Shown here piece by piece: positions 18,270 to 25,872 of a stretch of DNA of 64,000 nt. How positions within the stretch are numbered: position 1 is the stretch's first letter; every line of letters starts with the position of its first letter. The DNA lies in assembly GCA_016718525.1 (NCBI GenBank), contig JADKDD010000001.1, positions 806,001 to 870,000 on the forward strand, read 5' to 3'. Below the pieces are notes generated by a model. It was not told the origin of the DNA and made no database searches. It was given only the letters and a program-made list of their open reading frames with translations. Made by a program: the position numbers and the translations under genes. Origin of the DNA: Rhodocyclaceae bacterium. GTDB lineage: Bacteria > Pseudomonadota > Gammaproteobacteria > Burkholderiales > Rhodocyclaceae.

Positions 18270-18336
18270 GGTAACGTTTGAATTCACAGGCGTTGCGCGA
18301 CTTTCCTCGCGCAGCGTCCCTTGGAGCGTCAGGTTG
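18270..18336 (-). other. attC-like imperfect palindrome C
   Basis: Two 12-base arms, GGCGTTGCGCGA (18289-18300) and TCGCGCAGCGTC (18307-18318), pair fully with one G-T, leaving a 6-base loop. Read on the minus strand, the flanks are AACCTGACGCTCC on one side and GAATTCAAACGTTA on the other, the layout of R''-L'' and L'-R' arms in attC sites. It sits directly after the stop of the 104-residue membrane protein gene, where a cassette recombination site is expected. Confidence 0.45.
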
Positions 18337-18643
18337 CATTTTTGTTACCCAGAATGAACATAGCTAATCGCAGAGCAGCGTATATAAGCAAAGCATTTAA
18401 TGCTCCGGCAAATAGCGAACCGACCACATGCTCGCAAGTTGAGTATCTGGTGCAGCCTAGAAGAGATGACGCCCAGCCGCTCAAGAGCACACTTGGGAAT
18501 GTTAGTAACGCTAGTGCAAGCCCAGATATGAGGCCGCCATTCTCGACACCCAGACTGCTCTCGTACCAAACGAGCACACATATCACCATCGCAAAATAGA
18601 TAGCGGAGATGGCAAAGGGGAGTTGAGTGCGGTGGATTTTCAT
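18329..18643 (-). CDS. Small membrane protein, 104 aa, unknown
   Basis: Not recognised. The protein has three hydrophobic segments (about residues 10-28, 38-56 and 75-97) and a Cys pair in GCTRYSTCEH between the second and third. It starts 15 bases after the stop of the 286-residue lipoprotein gene and is the last of four closely packed minus-strand genes (20364 to 18329). The gene end abuts an attC-like palindrome. It may be a membrane partner of the upstream lipoprotein. Confidence 0.6.
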   Translation of the reverse strand: MKIHRTQLPFAISAIYFAMVICVLVWYESSLGVENGGLISGLALALLTFPSVLLSGWASSLLGCTRYSTCEHVVGSLFAGALNALLIYAALRLAMFILGNKNAT

Positions 18644-18658
18644 GCAAACGCGCTCATG

Positions 18659-19519
18659 TTATGGCTCTGGCACAATGCCTTGTTCCTTTTTATATGAGCC
18701 ATCTGACTTTCCGTATTTTTCCCAGTATGAGTGTTCGCATGCATCTATCGCCGACCATTTTGCTGAAGATGAGGTAATGGATTGTGTCTTGAAAAGGCAT
18801 CCATAGGTCACCGGATTGATGACTCTAGATAGAAACCATTTGTAGTCTGGCGATGCGTCAGGTGCGCTTGGGCACGATAGTCCTGGACCCAAAAACTCTG
18901 TTCGAGTCGCTATTACTTCCTGAGTTTTGGCATCAACCACCGAAAGGCGGCGTCCGTAAAACCCAACTTTCGCTTCCTCTGGATCACCAATATTCTCGAA
19001 AACTACTGTCGCGTCAGGGGTGGATTCCTTTCGTATGCTGTAAACCCCTTTACTCAAATCAATATAGATAAACCCCTTTGCCGGACGGTTATTGCGGTTA
19101 TCTGTTTCGACTTCAAGTGACGTCAATCCAAGTCTAGAAAACATATAGTGTGGATGAATAAAACTCCCACTATTCCCGCCGAAAGACATAGGGCTATTGG
19201 CGGGTAAGTCAATGCGCTTGAGAACCAGAACGCCCTCAAGCGTGCGATCTATGCGTTCCGCAGCACGTTCAAGGCATTTGGCCTTGAACTCTTTCGTTAG
19301 CCGTGAAATTTGATTTTGTCTCTCTTGATATATTTGAACATTTACTGGGTCAGAAGGCCCCATATTCTGGAGGCTCTTTCCAATAAGCACCGCGGACATA
19401 CACCCGTTCAAGTAAATTGCCAGACACGCTGCCAGACACGCACTTAGCGCGACTTGCGCTCCTGCACGAGCAACCTTCGCCAGAATAATTTTCTTGGGGT
19501 CTTGGTCTGTCATGTTCAA
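18659..19519 (-). CDS. Putative lipoprotein, 286 aa, unknown
   Basis: Not recognised. A hydrophobic N-terminal stretch (about residues 18-40) ends in IYLNGC, a plausible lipobox with Cys about 41, after a rather long polar n-region. The remaining 245 residues look soluble and mixed alpha/beta, with four further Cys residues in the C-terminal part (LSCPS, YGCLF, DACEH and one other), which may pair in the periplasm. Its start overlaps the stop of the upstream 172-residue membrane gene by 4 bases, so the two are coupled. Confidence 0.6.
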   Translation of the reverse strand: MNMTDQDPKKIILAKVARAGAQVALSACLAACLAIYLNGCMSAVLIGKSLQNMGPSDPVNVQIYQERQNQISRLTKEFKAKCLERAAERIDRTLEGVLVLKRIDLPANSPMSFGGNSGSFIHPHYMFSRLGLTSLEVETDNRNNRPAKGFIYIDLSKGVYSIRKESTPDATVVFENIGDPEEAKVGFYGRRLSVVDAKTQEVIATRTEFLGPGLSCPSAPDASPDYKWFLSRVINPVTYGCLFKTQSITSSSAKWSAIDACEHSYWEKYGKSDGSYKKEQGIVPEP

Positions 19520-20034
19520 TCCTTGGCGGCTTCTCGCGTGTCAGGGCTGGCTACGCTTTGTTCCGTACCGCGCTTTGTTCCCCAGAAGCTCAGTAGTTCG
19601 GTGAGAAAGAATGCCCAAGGAGCGCAAAGTATTGCTGGTAGAAGGATCATGCCCACCGGGACGCCGGAACCTGCATTTAGCGCCATGGACAGCGCCAAAA
19701 CGACCAGGCCGATAGTGAATGACCATGCGGCGATATAGCCCAAGACTTTTGGTGGGATGGTGTAGGAGCTTGGCACGCCCTCACGTTTGGCAATTTGCAG
19801 CCATATACGTCGCCCAATCAAAGCCAGAAGCGCGTAATGCAATACGGTGGCAACTAGGGGTGGTATGAGAAACACAAACATTGGTGGTACAAGTGAGCCA
19901 AACCATGAGAGCACAGTCCATGCTGTGATCCATGGAAGCGCCACTCCGGATTTAGCGAGCAGCATACCCAGCAGTGCGGCCGCGTGGGGAATAGCGACGA
20001 GTGCAAAACAGAGCCAGTACGAGAATATTTTCAT
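19516..20034 (-). CDS. Integral membrane protein, 172 aa, with duplicated N-terminal leader
   Basis: Not recognised. The protein has about four hydrophobic helices (residues about 8-28, 33-60, 95-120 and 125-150). Its first residues MKIFSYWLCFALVAIP nearly repeat those of the secreted 374-residue protein 1.6 kb upstream (MKKFSYWLCFALTAVP). The match holds at nucleotide level over about 40 coding bases and part of the leader, so the 5' end was probably copied between cassettes. It is coupled to the downstream lipoprotein gene by a 4-base overlap. Confidence 0.6.
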   Translation of the reverse strand: MKIFSYWLCFALVAIPHAAALLGMLLAKSGVALPWITAWTVLSWFGSLVPPMFVFLIPPLVATVLHYALLALIGRRIWLQIAKREGVPSSYTIPPKVLGYIAAWSFTIGLVVLALSMALNAGSGVPVGMILLPAILCAPWAFFLTELLSFWGTKRGTEQSVASPDTREAAKD

Positions 20035-20055
20035 AGGGACGCGTGGTTTGGTCGC

Positions 20056-20364
20056 TCATTTAAAGGTAAATAGCCAACTGAAGAAACGAACAACGATCCT
20101 TTCAATCGGTGGGACAACGATTTCAATTAGGTAGAAGACAATTAGGTAATAGATGCCAAAAACCGCAACAGTCACCCAGTTTGTGGGGTACATGTAAAGA
20201 AACGTGGCTCCCAGGTAGGCGCCCCTCTCAGTAAGCGCCGGATGAAGTAACAGTGGTAACGTTACTAGAAAGGAATATATCTGCAAGATCGGAATGCATA
20301 GAAAAGCCATCGCAATTGTCCATCTGACTTTCACTCTTCGCGATCTCTGCGGCGACAATTTCAA
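20056..20364 (-). CDS. Small membrane protein, 102 aa, unknown
   Basis: Not recognised. The protein is basic at both ends (MKLSPQRSRRVKVRW at the start), with two or three hydrophobic segments (about residues 16-38, 52-85). It is the first gene of the four-gene minus-strand set that ends at 18329. A 30-base element shared with the leader of the 209-residue lipoprotein gene (20371-20400) lies immediately upstream. Confidence 0.55.
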   Translation of the reverse strand: MKLSPQRSRRVKVRWTIAMAFLCIPILQIYSFLVTLPLLLHPALTERGAYLGATFLYMYPTNWVTVAVFGIYYLIVFYLIEIVVPPIERIVVRFFSWLFTFK

Positions 20365-20370
20365 GAGGGT

Positions 20371-20400
20371 CGTTTGCTATCGCTCATTTATGCGGGATCC
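20371..20400 (-). repeat. Duplicated 30-base leader element, copy 1
   Basis: On the minus strand it reads GGATCCCGCATAAATGAGCG then ATAGCAAACG. The same block, with about two differences, occurs at 22343-22372. Each copy follows an attC-like palindrome and lies upstream of the first gene of a group, as a shared cassette leader or a fragment of an older repeat would. Confidence 0.7.
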
Positions 20401-20459
20401 AATTGACCGACGCTGTACGACTTCATTGCGCAGCGTCCGTGTTGATGGATGGGTTGGGC
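20400..20459 (-). other. attC-like imperfect palindrome B
   Basis: Arms GACGCTG (20409-20415) and CAGCGTC (20431-20437) pair perfectly. On the minus strand the site opens with GCCCAAC (20459-20453), the complement of GTTGGGC, which fits the integron core GTTRRRY, then CCATCAACACGG. The opposite end (GGTCAATTGG) lacks a good second core, so it may be truncated by the adjoining repeat. Its centre resembles that of palindrome C. It lies after the stop of the 374-residue gene. Confidence 0.4.
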
Positions 20460-20503
20460 GACACAGGTTCAGTCAGAAATCCAAACATGTGGCCACCTTC
20501 CGT

Positions 20504-21628
20504 TCACTTGGCAGCATCACCACTATCTGTACCACTCCCAACAAGCCAACTGGACAGTAATTCGCGCAAGTGGCTTTCGATTTTTAACCATTGACGCGCA
20601 TATTCCACATCGAATCGTGCCCGGATAAACAAATTATTAGCAGTGTCCAAGATTGCCAGTTCGCAATTGCCGTCGCCGTGTTTTGGTTGTTTGCAATGTA
20701 TTTGCGCATGATCGCCTTCACCGGATTTTCTCGCGATATAAACTGGGATCGATTGGTCCGCGCTTGTTTTCCGGTAATCATGGAGGTATGCACTGAACCC
20801 CAGCGCTTTGGAAATCGGTGCATTACTTTTGATATAGGCTTCAATTGCAGCATCGCCCGCTTCGAAATATTTTCTTTGATCGGCTGCCGCGCTGATCCCG
20901 ACGCTGATTCCACTTTTTGGATTGGCCTTCCGCCAACTGTCGATCGTTGCCCCAGCAAAATCTGGCATACGAAGATAAATACTGAATTTCGAATCGCTCC
21001 CGCTAAGGGGTACAGGGTAGGATCCGTTGGAAATAAAATTTGCCGGGACTTCAAAATGCCTACCAGAAATCAATCGCTTAACTGGGGCCGTAGTGAAGTT
21101 CTTTGACACGCTCACGTCGATGTCCATACATGGTGGTGATGTACTGTCCGACGGGCAGCCAAGCACGCTTTCAGGTGGTTTGCTGCTGGAATTGGCTGAT
21201 TCGACAACCTTAATGTCGACGCTCAAATCAGTGTAATTCCAGTTCGACAGACTGACAAAGTCGGCGTTATCAAAACCTATTAGGAAGTGGTCGCCAGGCA
21301 AGGCGACTAAAGTCTTACTCGTCGAACTTTCCGACGAATAGCCTTGCGAAGGCTCATAACTGCCACGCACCATTAGTTTGGTGACAAATTGCACCGCAGG
21401 TATCGTAAGTTCTTTACATTCGTTCTGAAGAGATAGTCGCTCAATATTGATGGGCTTTCCGGTTCGTGCGGACGAAATAAAAATCTCAGCAGTTTGAGGA
21501 AGCTGTGAATGAGTACAAGCCTTAACTTGAAGACTTTTATTTCGCTCAATGACAAGGTTCTCATCCGCATTCGCAGTTGGCGGGACAGCGGTGAGTGCAA
21601 AACAGAGCCAGTACGAGAATTTTTTCAT
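20504..21628 (-). CDS. Secreted or periplasmic protein, 374 aa, unknown
   Basis: Not recognised. The N-terminus MKKFSYWLCFALTAVPPTANA is a signal peptide with likely cleavage after ANA. The rest is soluble and beta-rich, with two nearby Cys residues (GCPSDSTSPPCMD, about 155-165) that could form a disulphide and others near the C-terminus. The leader and first 12 codons are duplicated in the 172-residue membrane gene. An attC-like palindrome follows its stop, consistent with a single-gene cassette. Confidence 0.6.
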   Translation of the reverse strand: MKKFSYWLCFALTAVPPTANADENLVIERNKSLQVKACTHSQLPQTAEIFISSARTGKPINIERLSLQNECKELTIPAVQFVTKLMVRGSYEPSQGYSSESSTSKTLVALPGDHFLIGFDNADFVSLSNWNYTDLSVDIKVVESANSSSKPPESVLGCPSDSTSPPCMDIDVSVSKNFTTAPVKRLISGRHFEVPANFISNGSYPVPLSGSDSKFSIYLRMPDFAGATIDSWRKANPKSGISVGISAAADQRKYFEAGDAAIEAYIKSNAPISKALGFSAYLHDYRKTSADQSIPVYIARKSGEGDHAQIHCKQPKHGDGNCELAILDTANNLFIRARFDVEYARQWLKIESHLRELLSSWLVGSGTDSGDAAK

Positions 21629-21686
21629 GAGAATGTGTGTTTAGTCGCGCGGGTAGAGCGATGTCATCGCGATGTAACGTATTCAG

Positions 21687-22316
21687 CTATTTATCGGCCA
21701 GACATGGGCAGCCCGGCGTAACAGCGGAACATTTGCACTTTTCACTTACCGCTGCTTTAGTGCAAGCGCACGCCACGGCTCTTGGAGCTGAGACCCATCC
21801 ATCCTGATTTTGTTGTGTTGAAACTTTGGAAGTTTCCGCTGACCACTTCTTCATGTCCGGAAATATCGCAAATTCACTGCGTCGATATCCCCCTTGAAAT
21901 GAGGTTGCTTTGAGGCCAGCAATGGCTTCAATCTTAGGGTCTGGTTCGTTATAGGCCGCGCCCGCTGAAAAGCCAGAATAGATGCCTTGCCAGCACGTCG
22001 GACAAGGGGATGGATAGTAGGTGTAAACCTCGATTGGCATCCCCGCCGGCAAGCCATTTATTTGTTGTGCGTGATAGCCCGCAAGAATAACTCTGGTGAG
22101 TTTGACGCCTTCTTTGAGATTAACCTTCCAGGTTGTTCTTTCGTAAGCATTGAGCGCGAGCACGATAGGCGTCGTGTCATCGGTAATGTTTACGACCACT
22201 TCGCGCGCGCCTGGTTCGTATATTCCGATGGTGTGGAGTGCGGGCGGCGCCGTGCTACATCCATAGGCCGCCAAGTAAAGAATCAGTATTGATAGTCGAT
22301 TGAAAAGTCGCGTCAT
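21687..22316 (-). CDS. Putative lipoprotein with Cys-rich tail, 209 aa
   Basis: Not recognised. The signal sequence ends in LAAYGC, a good lipobox (Cys about 20). A central domain of about 130 residues includes CPTC. The last 30 residues hold seven Cys (ACACTKAAVSEKCKCSAV, then GCPCLADK), a spacing that suggests metal binding or several disulphides. It lies 58 bases upstream of the 374-residue secreted protein gene on the same strand and carries the duplicated 30-base leader at 22343-22372. Confidence 0.6.
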   Translation of the reverse strand: MTRLFNRLSILILYLAAYGCSTAPPALHTIGIYEPGAREVVVNITDDTTPIVLALNAYERTTWKVNLKEGVKLTRVILAGYHAQQINGLPAGMPIEVYTYYPSPCPTCWQGIYSGFSAGAAYNEPDPKIEAIAGLKATSFQGGYRRSEFAIFPDMKKWSAETSKVSTQQNQDGWVSAPRAVACACTKAAVSEKCKCSAVTPGCPCLADK

Positions 22317-22342
22317 GGTTAAGGTTCCTGAGAGTGTTAGGT

Positions 22343-22372
22343 CAGTTTGCTATCGCTCATTTATGCAGGATC
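22343..22372 (-). repeat. Duplicated 30-base leader element, copy 2
   Basis: This is the second copy of the element at 20371-20400. On the minus strand it reads GGATCCTGCATAAATGAGCG then ATAGCAAACT, beginning about 55 bases before the lipoprotein start codon. The preserved match within otherwise unrelated flanks points to recombination rather than chance. Confidence 0.7.
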
Positions 22373-22450
22373 CACTGCATTGATTGAGGACTTTGAGTCA
22401 TTTACAGCCTAGTGCCAACTCGATAACGAATTTCAGAATTTGCTTTAGTG

Positions 22451-22537
22451 GCATCACGTTGGAGGCCACTCGCACGCAACACGCGTAGCGCAGCGGCAAC
22501 CTAATGTTGTGTGTCGGTGTTGGCCGACTTGTTATGC
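22451..22537 (-). other. attC-like imperfect palindrome A
   Basis: Outer arms GCATCACGTTGGAGGCCA (22451-22468) and TGGCCGACTTGTTATGC (22521-22537) are inverted copies with a few mismatches. A central GC-rich hairpin segment brings the total length to about 87 bases. On the minus strand it begins GCATAACAAGTCGGCCAACA, like R''-L'' arms of attC sites. It lies 17 bases after the stop of the 111-residue gene. Confidence 0.45.
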
Positions 22538-22553
22538 AACTTCTTGACCATTT

Positions 22554-22889
22554 TTAGAGGCCAGCAAACGTGAAAATAGTTTGGGCAACTATGTACACCA
22601 AGTACGTAGTGGCCGCCGCCAAGATCGGAGCCCACAATAACGAACTAACAATGAACCTCCTGGCTGGACGTGACTCATTCGAAAGCATTTGCGATGACCG
22701 CTTCCAAAACCAAGCGATCGAGATAGCCCACAATGTACCCGCAAGCGCTGGACCAAAAAAGAACGTGTACCATGGGCCGACCGTGCACTCCCACGCGCAC
22801 AGTCCACCAAACACCACCATAACAGCTGAGATTGGCATCAGCGCGACCCACAACGCATACTGAAGCATGAGTTTATGGAGGGAGCTCAT
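22554..22889 (-). CDS. Small membrane protein, 111 aa, unknown
   Basis: Not recognised. Three hydrophobic segments (about residues 9-30, 38-60 and 80-105) indicate an inner-membrane protein. It is the most upstream gene of the same-strand island; nothing similar to an integrase lies beyond it. An attC-like palindrome follows its stop, so it would count as one cassette. Confidence 0.55.
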   Translation of the reverse strand: MSSLHKLMLQYALWVALMPISAVMVVFGGLCAWECTVGPWYTFFFGPALAGTLWAISIAWFWKRSSQMLSNESRPARRFIVSSLLWAPILAAATTYLVYIVAQTIFTFAGL

Positions 22890-23048
22890 CGAACGCCAAT
22901 CATTGATGGATAACGTAATGTAGACCGCAAAATCTGCAAGTTAATTTGGGCGCTGCGACTCAATCTGGACATCGAAACCTCTCTAACACTTTCTAAAGGT
23001 TGGTTTTTCTCTGATTTCAGGAATTCTTATATAGGTATAAAAAAATTT

Positions 23049-23351
23049 GTGGGACGACGCAGCGGCCATTTGGTCATTGTATGCTTGGCTTTGCCTATTT
23101 TCGCCACAGCGATGAACGGCCGCTTCCGCTGCAAACCTGACGGCGGTCAGAAAGTCCTGACAGACGACATTTGGGATAAAGCGTCCGTATCAGAAGGTCA
23201 CTTGCGAAATCAACACCAAACGCAACAACCCGGAAATCTGTCAGTTGGTGCTGGCAGCACGCCGTTAAACCTCAATTCCAATGTGACTCTGCTCAATCAA
23301 CCAGTGTCACTGGTGCGAGCGCATCGCCCTCCGGCAATATCCGTCCGATGA
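23049..23351 (+). CDS. Small secreted ORF containing the VGAG repeat (possibly decayed)
   Basis: The 100-residue frame starts with GTG at 23049 and has a signal-peptide-like start (LVIVCLALPIFATA). A short stretch, RCKPDGGQKVLTDDI, recalls the DUF4124 pattern of small periplasmic proteins. From about residue 64 it reads through a copy of the interspersed repeat (LSVGAGSTPLN) and continues 59 bases antiparallel over the end of selD. The repeat may have removed the native stop, so the last third is probably not original. It could be a pseudogene. Confidence 0.4.
   Translation: MGRRSGHLVIVCLALPIFATAMNGRFRCKPDGGQKVLTDDIWDKASVSEGHLRNQHQTQQPGNLSVGAGSTPLNLNSNVTLLNQPVSLVRAHRPPAISVR
23240..23270 (+). 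repeat. Interspersed VGAG repeat, copy near the selD end
   Basis: The sequence is GTCAGTTGGTGCTGG, then CAGC, then ACGCCGTTAAAC. It differs from the aroA copy by a single base across 26 bases. It is read in the VGAG frame by the small plus-strand ORF and ends 23 bases before the selD stop on the opposite strand. Confidence 0.85.
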
Positions 23352-25575
23352 TTGCGGTATGCGAATACCCCAGGCTGCGCAGTTCGGTCACGCAAGCGTC
23401 AACGTTTTCGGAGGGTACGCTGGCAAGCAGGCCGCCGGCCGTTTGTGGATCGAACAGCAGGGCGTAACGTGGATGATTCACAAATGCTTCCTGATTCCGC
23501 AGGGCGCGGCGCAAGCGCACATTGGCTGGTTGCAAGGAACTGACGATCCCGGCGGCGACACATTCTTCTGCGCCGTCGAGCAGCGGCAATGCCGACAAAG
23601 TGATTTCGGCATCCACGATCGAAGGGCGCGTCATCTCGATCAGATGACCCAAGAGGCCAAAACCGGTGAGGTCAGTGCACGCAGTTGCTCCATGTCGCTG
23701 CAGGCAGCGCGCAGCGAGGCGATTAGATTGCACCATCGACTGCAGCGCGGCTTGAATCCAACGCCCTCGCGCCGCACCGCGCATGTGCGCAGCGAAGAGT
23801 GTGCCGGTGCCGATGGGTTTGGTCAGAATCAACACATTGCCCGGTCGCATGCCGCCCTTGTGCAGGATTGCCTCGGGCCGGTCATCAATCAATCCATTGA
23901 TGGCAAAGCCGAGTGCCAATTCGCTGCCTTCACCGGTATGTCCGCCGACTAGCGCACAGCCGGCGTCATTGAGGACCTCAACTGCGCCGCTCATCATTTG
24001 AAACAAGGTCTCTTCAATCTTGCTTTCCAGACCTGGCGGCACCGTGACAATGGCGGTTGCACTTTGTGCATCGCCGCCCATGGCAAAGATGTCACCCAGT
24101 GCGTGGTTGGCGGCGACTTTGCCAAACATATATGGGTCGTCAATAAACGCACGAAAGAAATCGACAGACTGCACGATGGCCTTGCCAGCCGGAACCCGCA
24201 TTACTGCCGCATCATCCGGCGCATGCAAGCCGATCAGCACATCGTCTCGATCTATCGGTGTCAAATTACCCAGGGCCCGCGCCAAAACGCTGGCACCGAC
24301 TTTGGCCCCGCAGCCGCCGCAGCGCATCGCCACTGCCGAGATCGCCTGCAAGGATTCTTCGCTGGTGAGCGGCAGTTGAGGACTTGACGGTGTGGATGCT
24401 GCGCCTTGCGTCATCGGCGGTAATTCACTGAAGCGACGCATGAAACGCCGATCGATCCAGTCTTTCCATTGCCATACCCAAGCGCCGGCAAAGCCGAGTG
24501 CGCCGCGGGAAGCAACGGCATACTGATCACCGGTGCTGATCAGCGCCAGCCATCGGCGCTGCGGCGTATACGCAATCAACGGCAAATCGGCGACCGAGCG
24601 TCGAAGGTTTTCTGTGAGCGGCTTGGCCATCCGTACCGCAAACACGCCGGCCTTTTCCAGTGGATGATTGTCCATCGCCGCAATATCGCCTGCTGCAAAG
24701 ACCAATGGATCATTGACCGACTGCAGATTGTCATTGACGCGAATAAAACCTTCGTCATCGAGTGCCAATCCGGTTGAGCGCAGCCAATGCGCGCCGCCGG
24801 CGCGGGTGACCCAAATGATTTCATCGGCTTCGGTCCATGCACTCGACCCGACCAACAAGCGACCGGCGGCAACCTCGCTGACCGGAGCACCGCAATGGAC
24901 TTTTACTTGGCGCGCCCGTAGGACCTCAGCAAAACGGCGCCGGACTCCCGGATTATGGGTGGGCAATATTTCGTCGTCTGAAGTGAAAAGATGAAACTGC
25001 AGTTCGTCGGGATCGCGATCCAGTGCTCGCAATTCATTACGCAACCGAAACTGCATGGCCAGTGTCAGCTCAACGCCTCCCGCGCCGCCACCGACCACCG
25101 CGACGGTGGTTCGGCCGGAATGTCTGCGTACCCGTTCGAGCAGGGCGAGCCAACGCTGATTGAACTGATAAATTGGTTTAACCGGCACCGCATATTCCGC
25201 CGCCCCCGGGACTTGACTGACCTGCGGTGTGGAACCAATGTTGATCGATAGGCGGTCGTAGGCGATTGGCGGGCGCCCCCGAAGGAGGACTTTCCGCGCT
25301 GCCAGATCAATCCCGGTGGCTTCGGCTGCGATGAAACGTGCACCGGCAAATACTGCCAGACGACTGAGGTCGATATGAACTTCGTCGTAGTCATAATGCC
25401 CGGCGATATAGCCGGGCAACATGCCGGAGTAGGGTGTATGCGGATCGCTACAGATCAAGGTTAGTCGTACGCCGGGTTGCGGTTGCATGGCAAAGTTTCG
25501 CAAGACGCCGACATGACTGTGTCCGCCGCCGAGCAAAACGATGTCGCGCAGGACAGGTTGATTAGCGGATTGCAT
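23293..25575 (-). CDS. selD: FAD/NAD oxidoreductase-SelD fusion (selenophosphate synthetase)
   Basis: The 760-residue protein has two parts. Residues about 10-370 form an NADH-dehydrogenase-like flavoprotein (VLLGGGHSHVGVL at the N-terminus, VAVVGGGAGGVEL for the second nucleotide site, VFAAGDIA near 300). Residues about 410-760 are selenide, water dikinase, with active-site MRCGGCGAKVG (Cys, not selenocysteine) followed by an ATP-binding fold (VQSVDFF, ALGDIFAMGGDAQ, DLTGFGLLGHL). The enzyme makes selenophosphate; the flavin half may supply reduced selenium. In selenoneine loci the equivalent gene is called senC. It stands alone on the minus strand, upstream of the cassette-like island. Confidence 0.9.
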   Translation of the reverse strand: MQSANQPVLRDIVLLGGGHSHVGVLRNFAMQPQPGVRLTLICSDPHTPYSGMLPGYIAGHYDYDEVHIDLSRLAVFAGARFIAAEATGIDLAARKVLLRGRPPIAYDRLSINIGSTPQVSQVPGAAEYAVPVKPIYQFNQRWLALLERVRRHSGRTTVAVVGGGAGGVELTLAMQFRLRNELRALDRDPDELQFHLFTSDDEILPTHNPGVRRRFAEVLRARQVKVHCGAPVSEVAAGRLLVGSSAWTEADEIIWVTRAGGAHWLRSTGLALDDEGFIRVNDNLQSVNDPLVFAAGDIAAMDNHPLEKAGVFAVRMAKPLTENLRRSVADLPLIAYTPQRRWLALISTGDQYAVASRGALGFAGAWVWQWKDWIDRRFMRRFSELPPMTQGAASTPSSPQLPLTSEESLQAISAVAMRCGGCGAKVGASVLARALGNLTPIDRDDVLIGLHAPDDAAVMRVPAGKAIVQSVDFFRAFIDDPYMFGKVAANHALGDIFAMGGDAQSATAIVTVPPGLESKIEETLFQMMSGAVEVLNDAGCALVGGHTGEGSELALGFAINGLIDDRPEAILHKGGMRPGNVLILTKPIGTGTLFAAHMRGAARGRWIQAALQSMVQSNRLAARCLQRHGATACTDLTGFGLLGHLIEMTRPSIVDAEITLSALPLLDGAEECVAAGIVSSLQPANVRLRRALRNQEAFVNHPRYALLFDPQTAGGLLASVPSENVDACVTELRSLGYSHTAIIGRILPEGDALAPVTLVD

Positions 25576-25872
25576 CGTCGAGCTGACCGGTTATCGATGG
25601 TGAGCGAGTTGGTTTGATTGCTGATGACCTGAATTTGGTTTCGTTCATGCTACCAAATCGCCCGATATCCGAGCGACCAATTGACATACGTGCAAGCTTG
25701 GATACCGGATTGAATCGGGGTGCGCGCCAATCACCAAGGTCGATTACGCTTATTATTGGCGAAATTGCGTTTTGTCAAAGCATTGAAACCGCATTCCCAT
25801 CGCGTGCTGTTCAAATGTCCCGAGAACGCTTTCGGTCTTTCCAGACACCCACTTTCGAGCGGAGAACATTCG
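25576..25872. promoter_or_regulatory. Divergent intergenic region, selD / response regulator
   Basis: This 297-base gap separates divergent starts and must contain both promoters. No confident -35/-10 pair, hairpin or repeat stands out. An in-frame upstream extension of the response regulator (to 25720) exists but is unlike any receiver domain and is not taken as coding. Confidence 0.3.

Noticed and set aside
18091..18339. An 82-codon minus-strand frame within the cassette-like island
   Set aside because: It begins inside an attC-like palindrome, has no good ribosome-binding site and reads as low-complexity polar sequence; no family is recognised.
25720..25872. Upstream extension of the response regulator by 51 codons
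   Set aside because: The extension has no receiver-like sequence, and the ATG at 25873 has a ribosome-binding site and a family-typical N-terminus.
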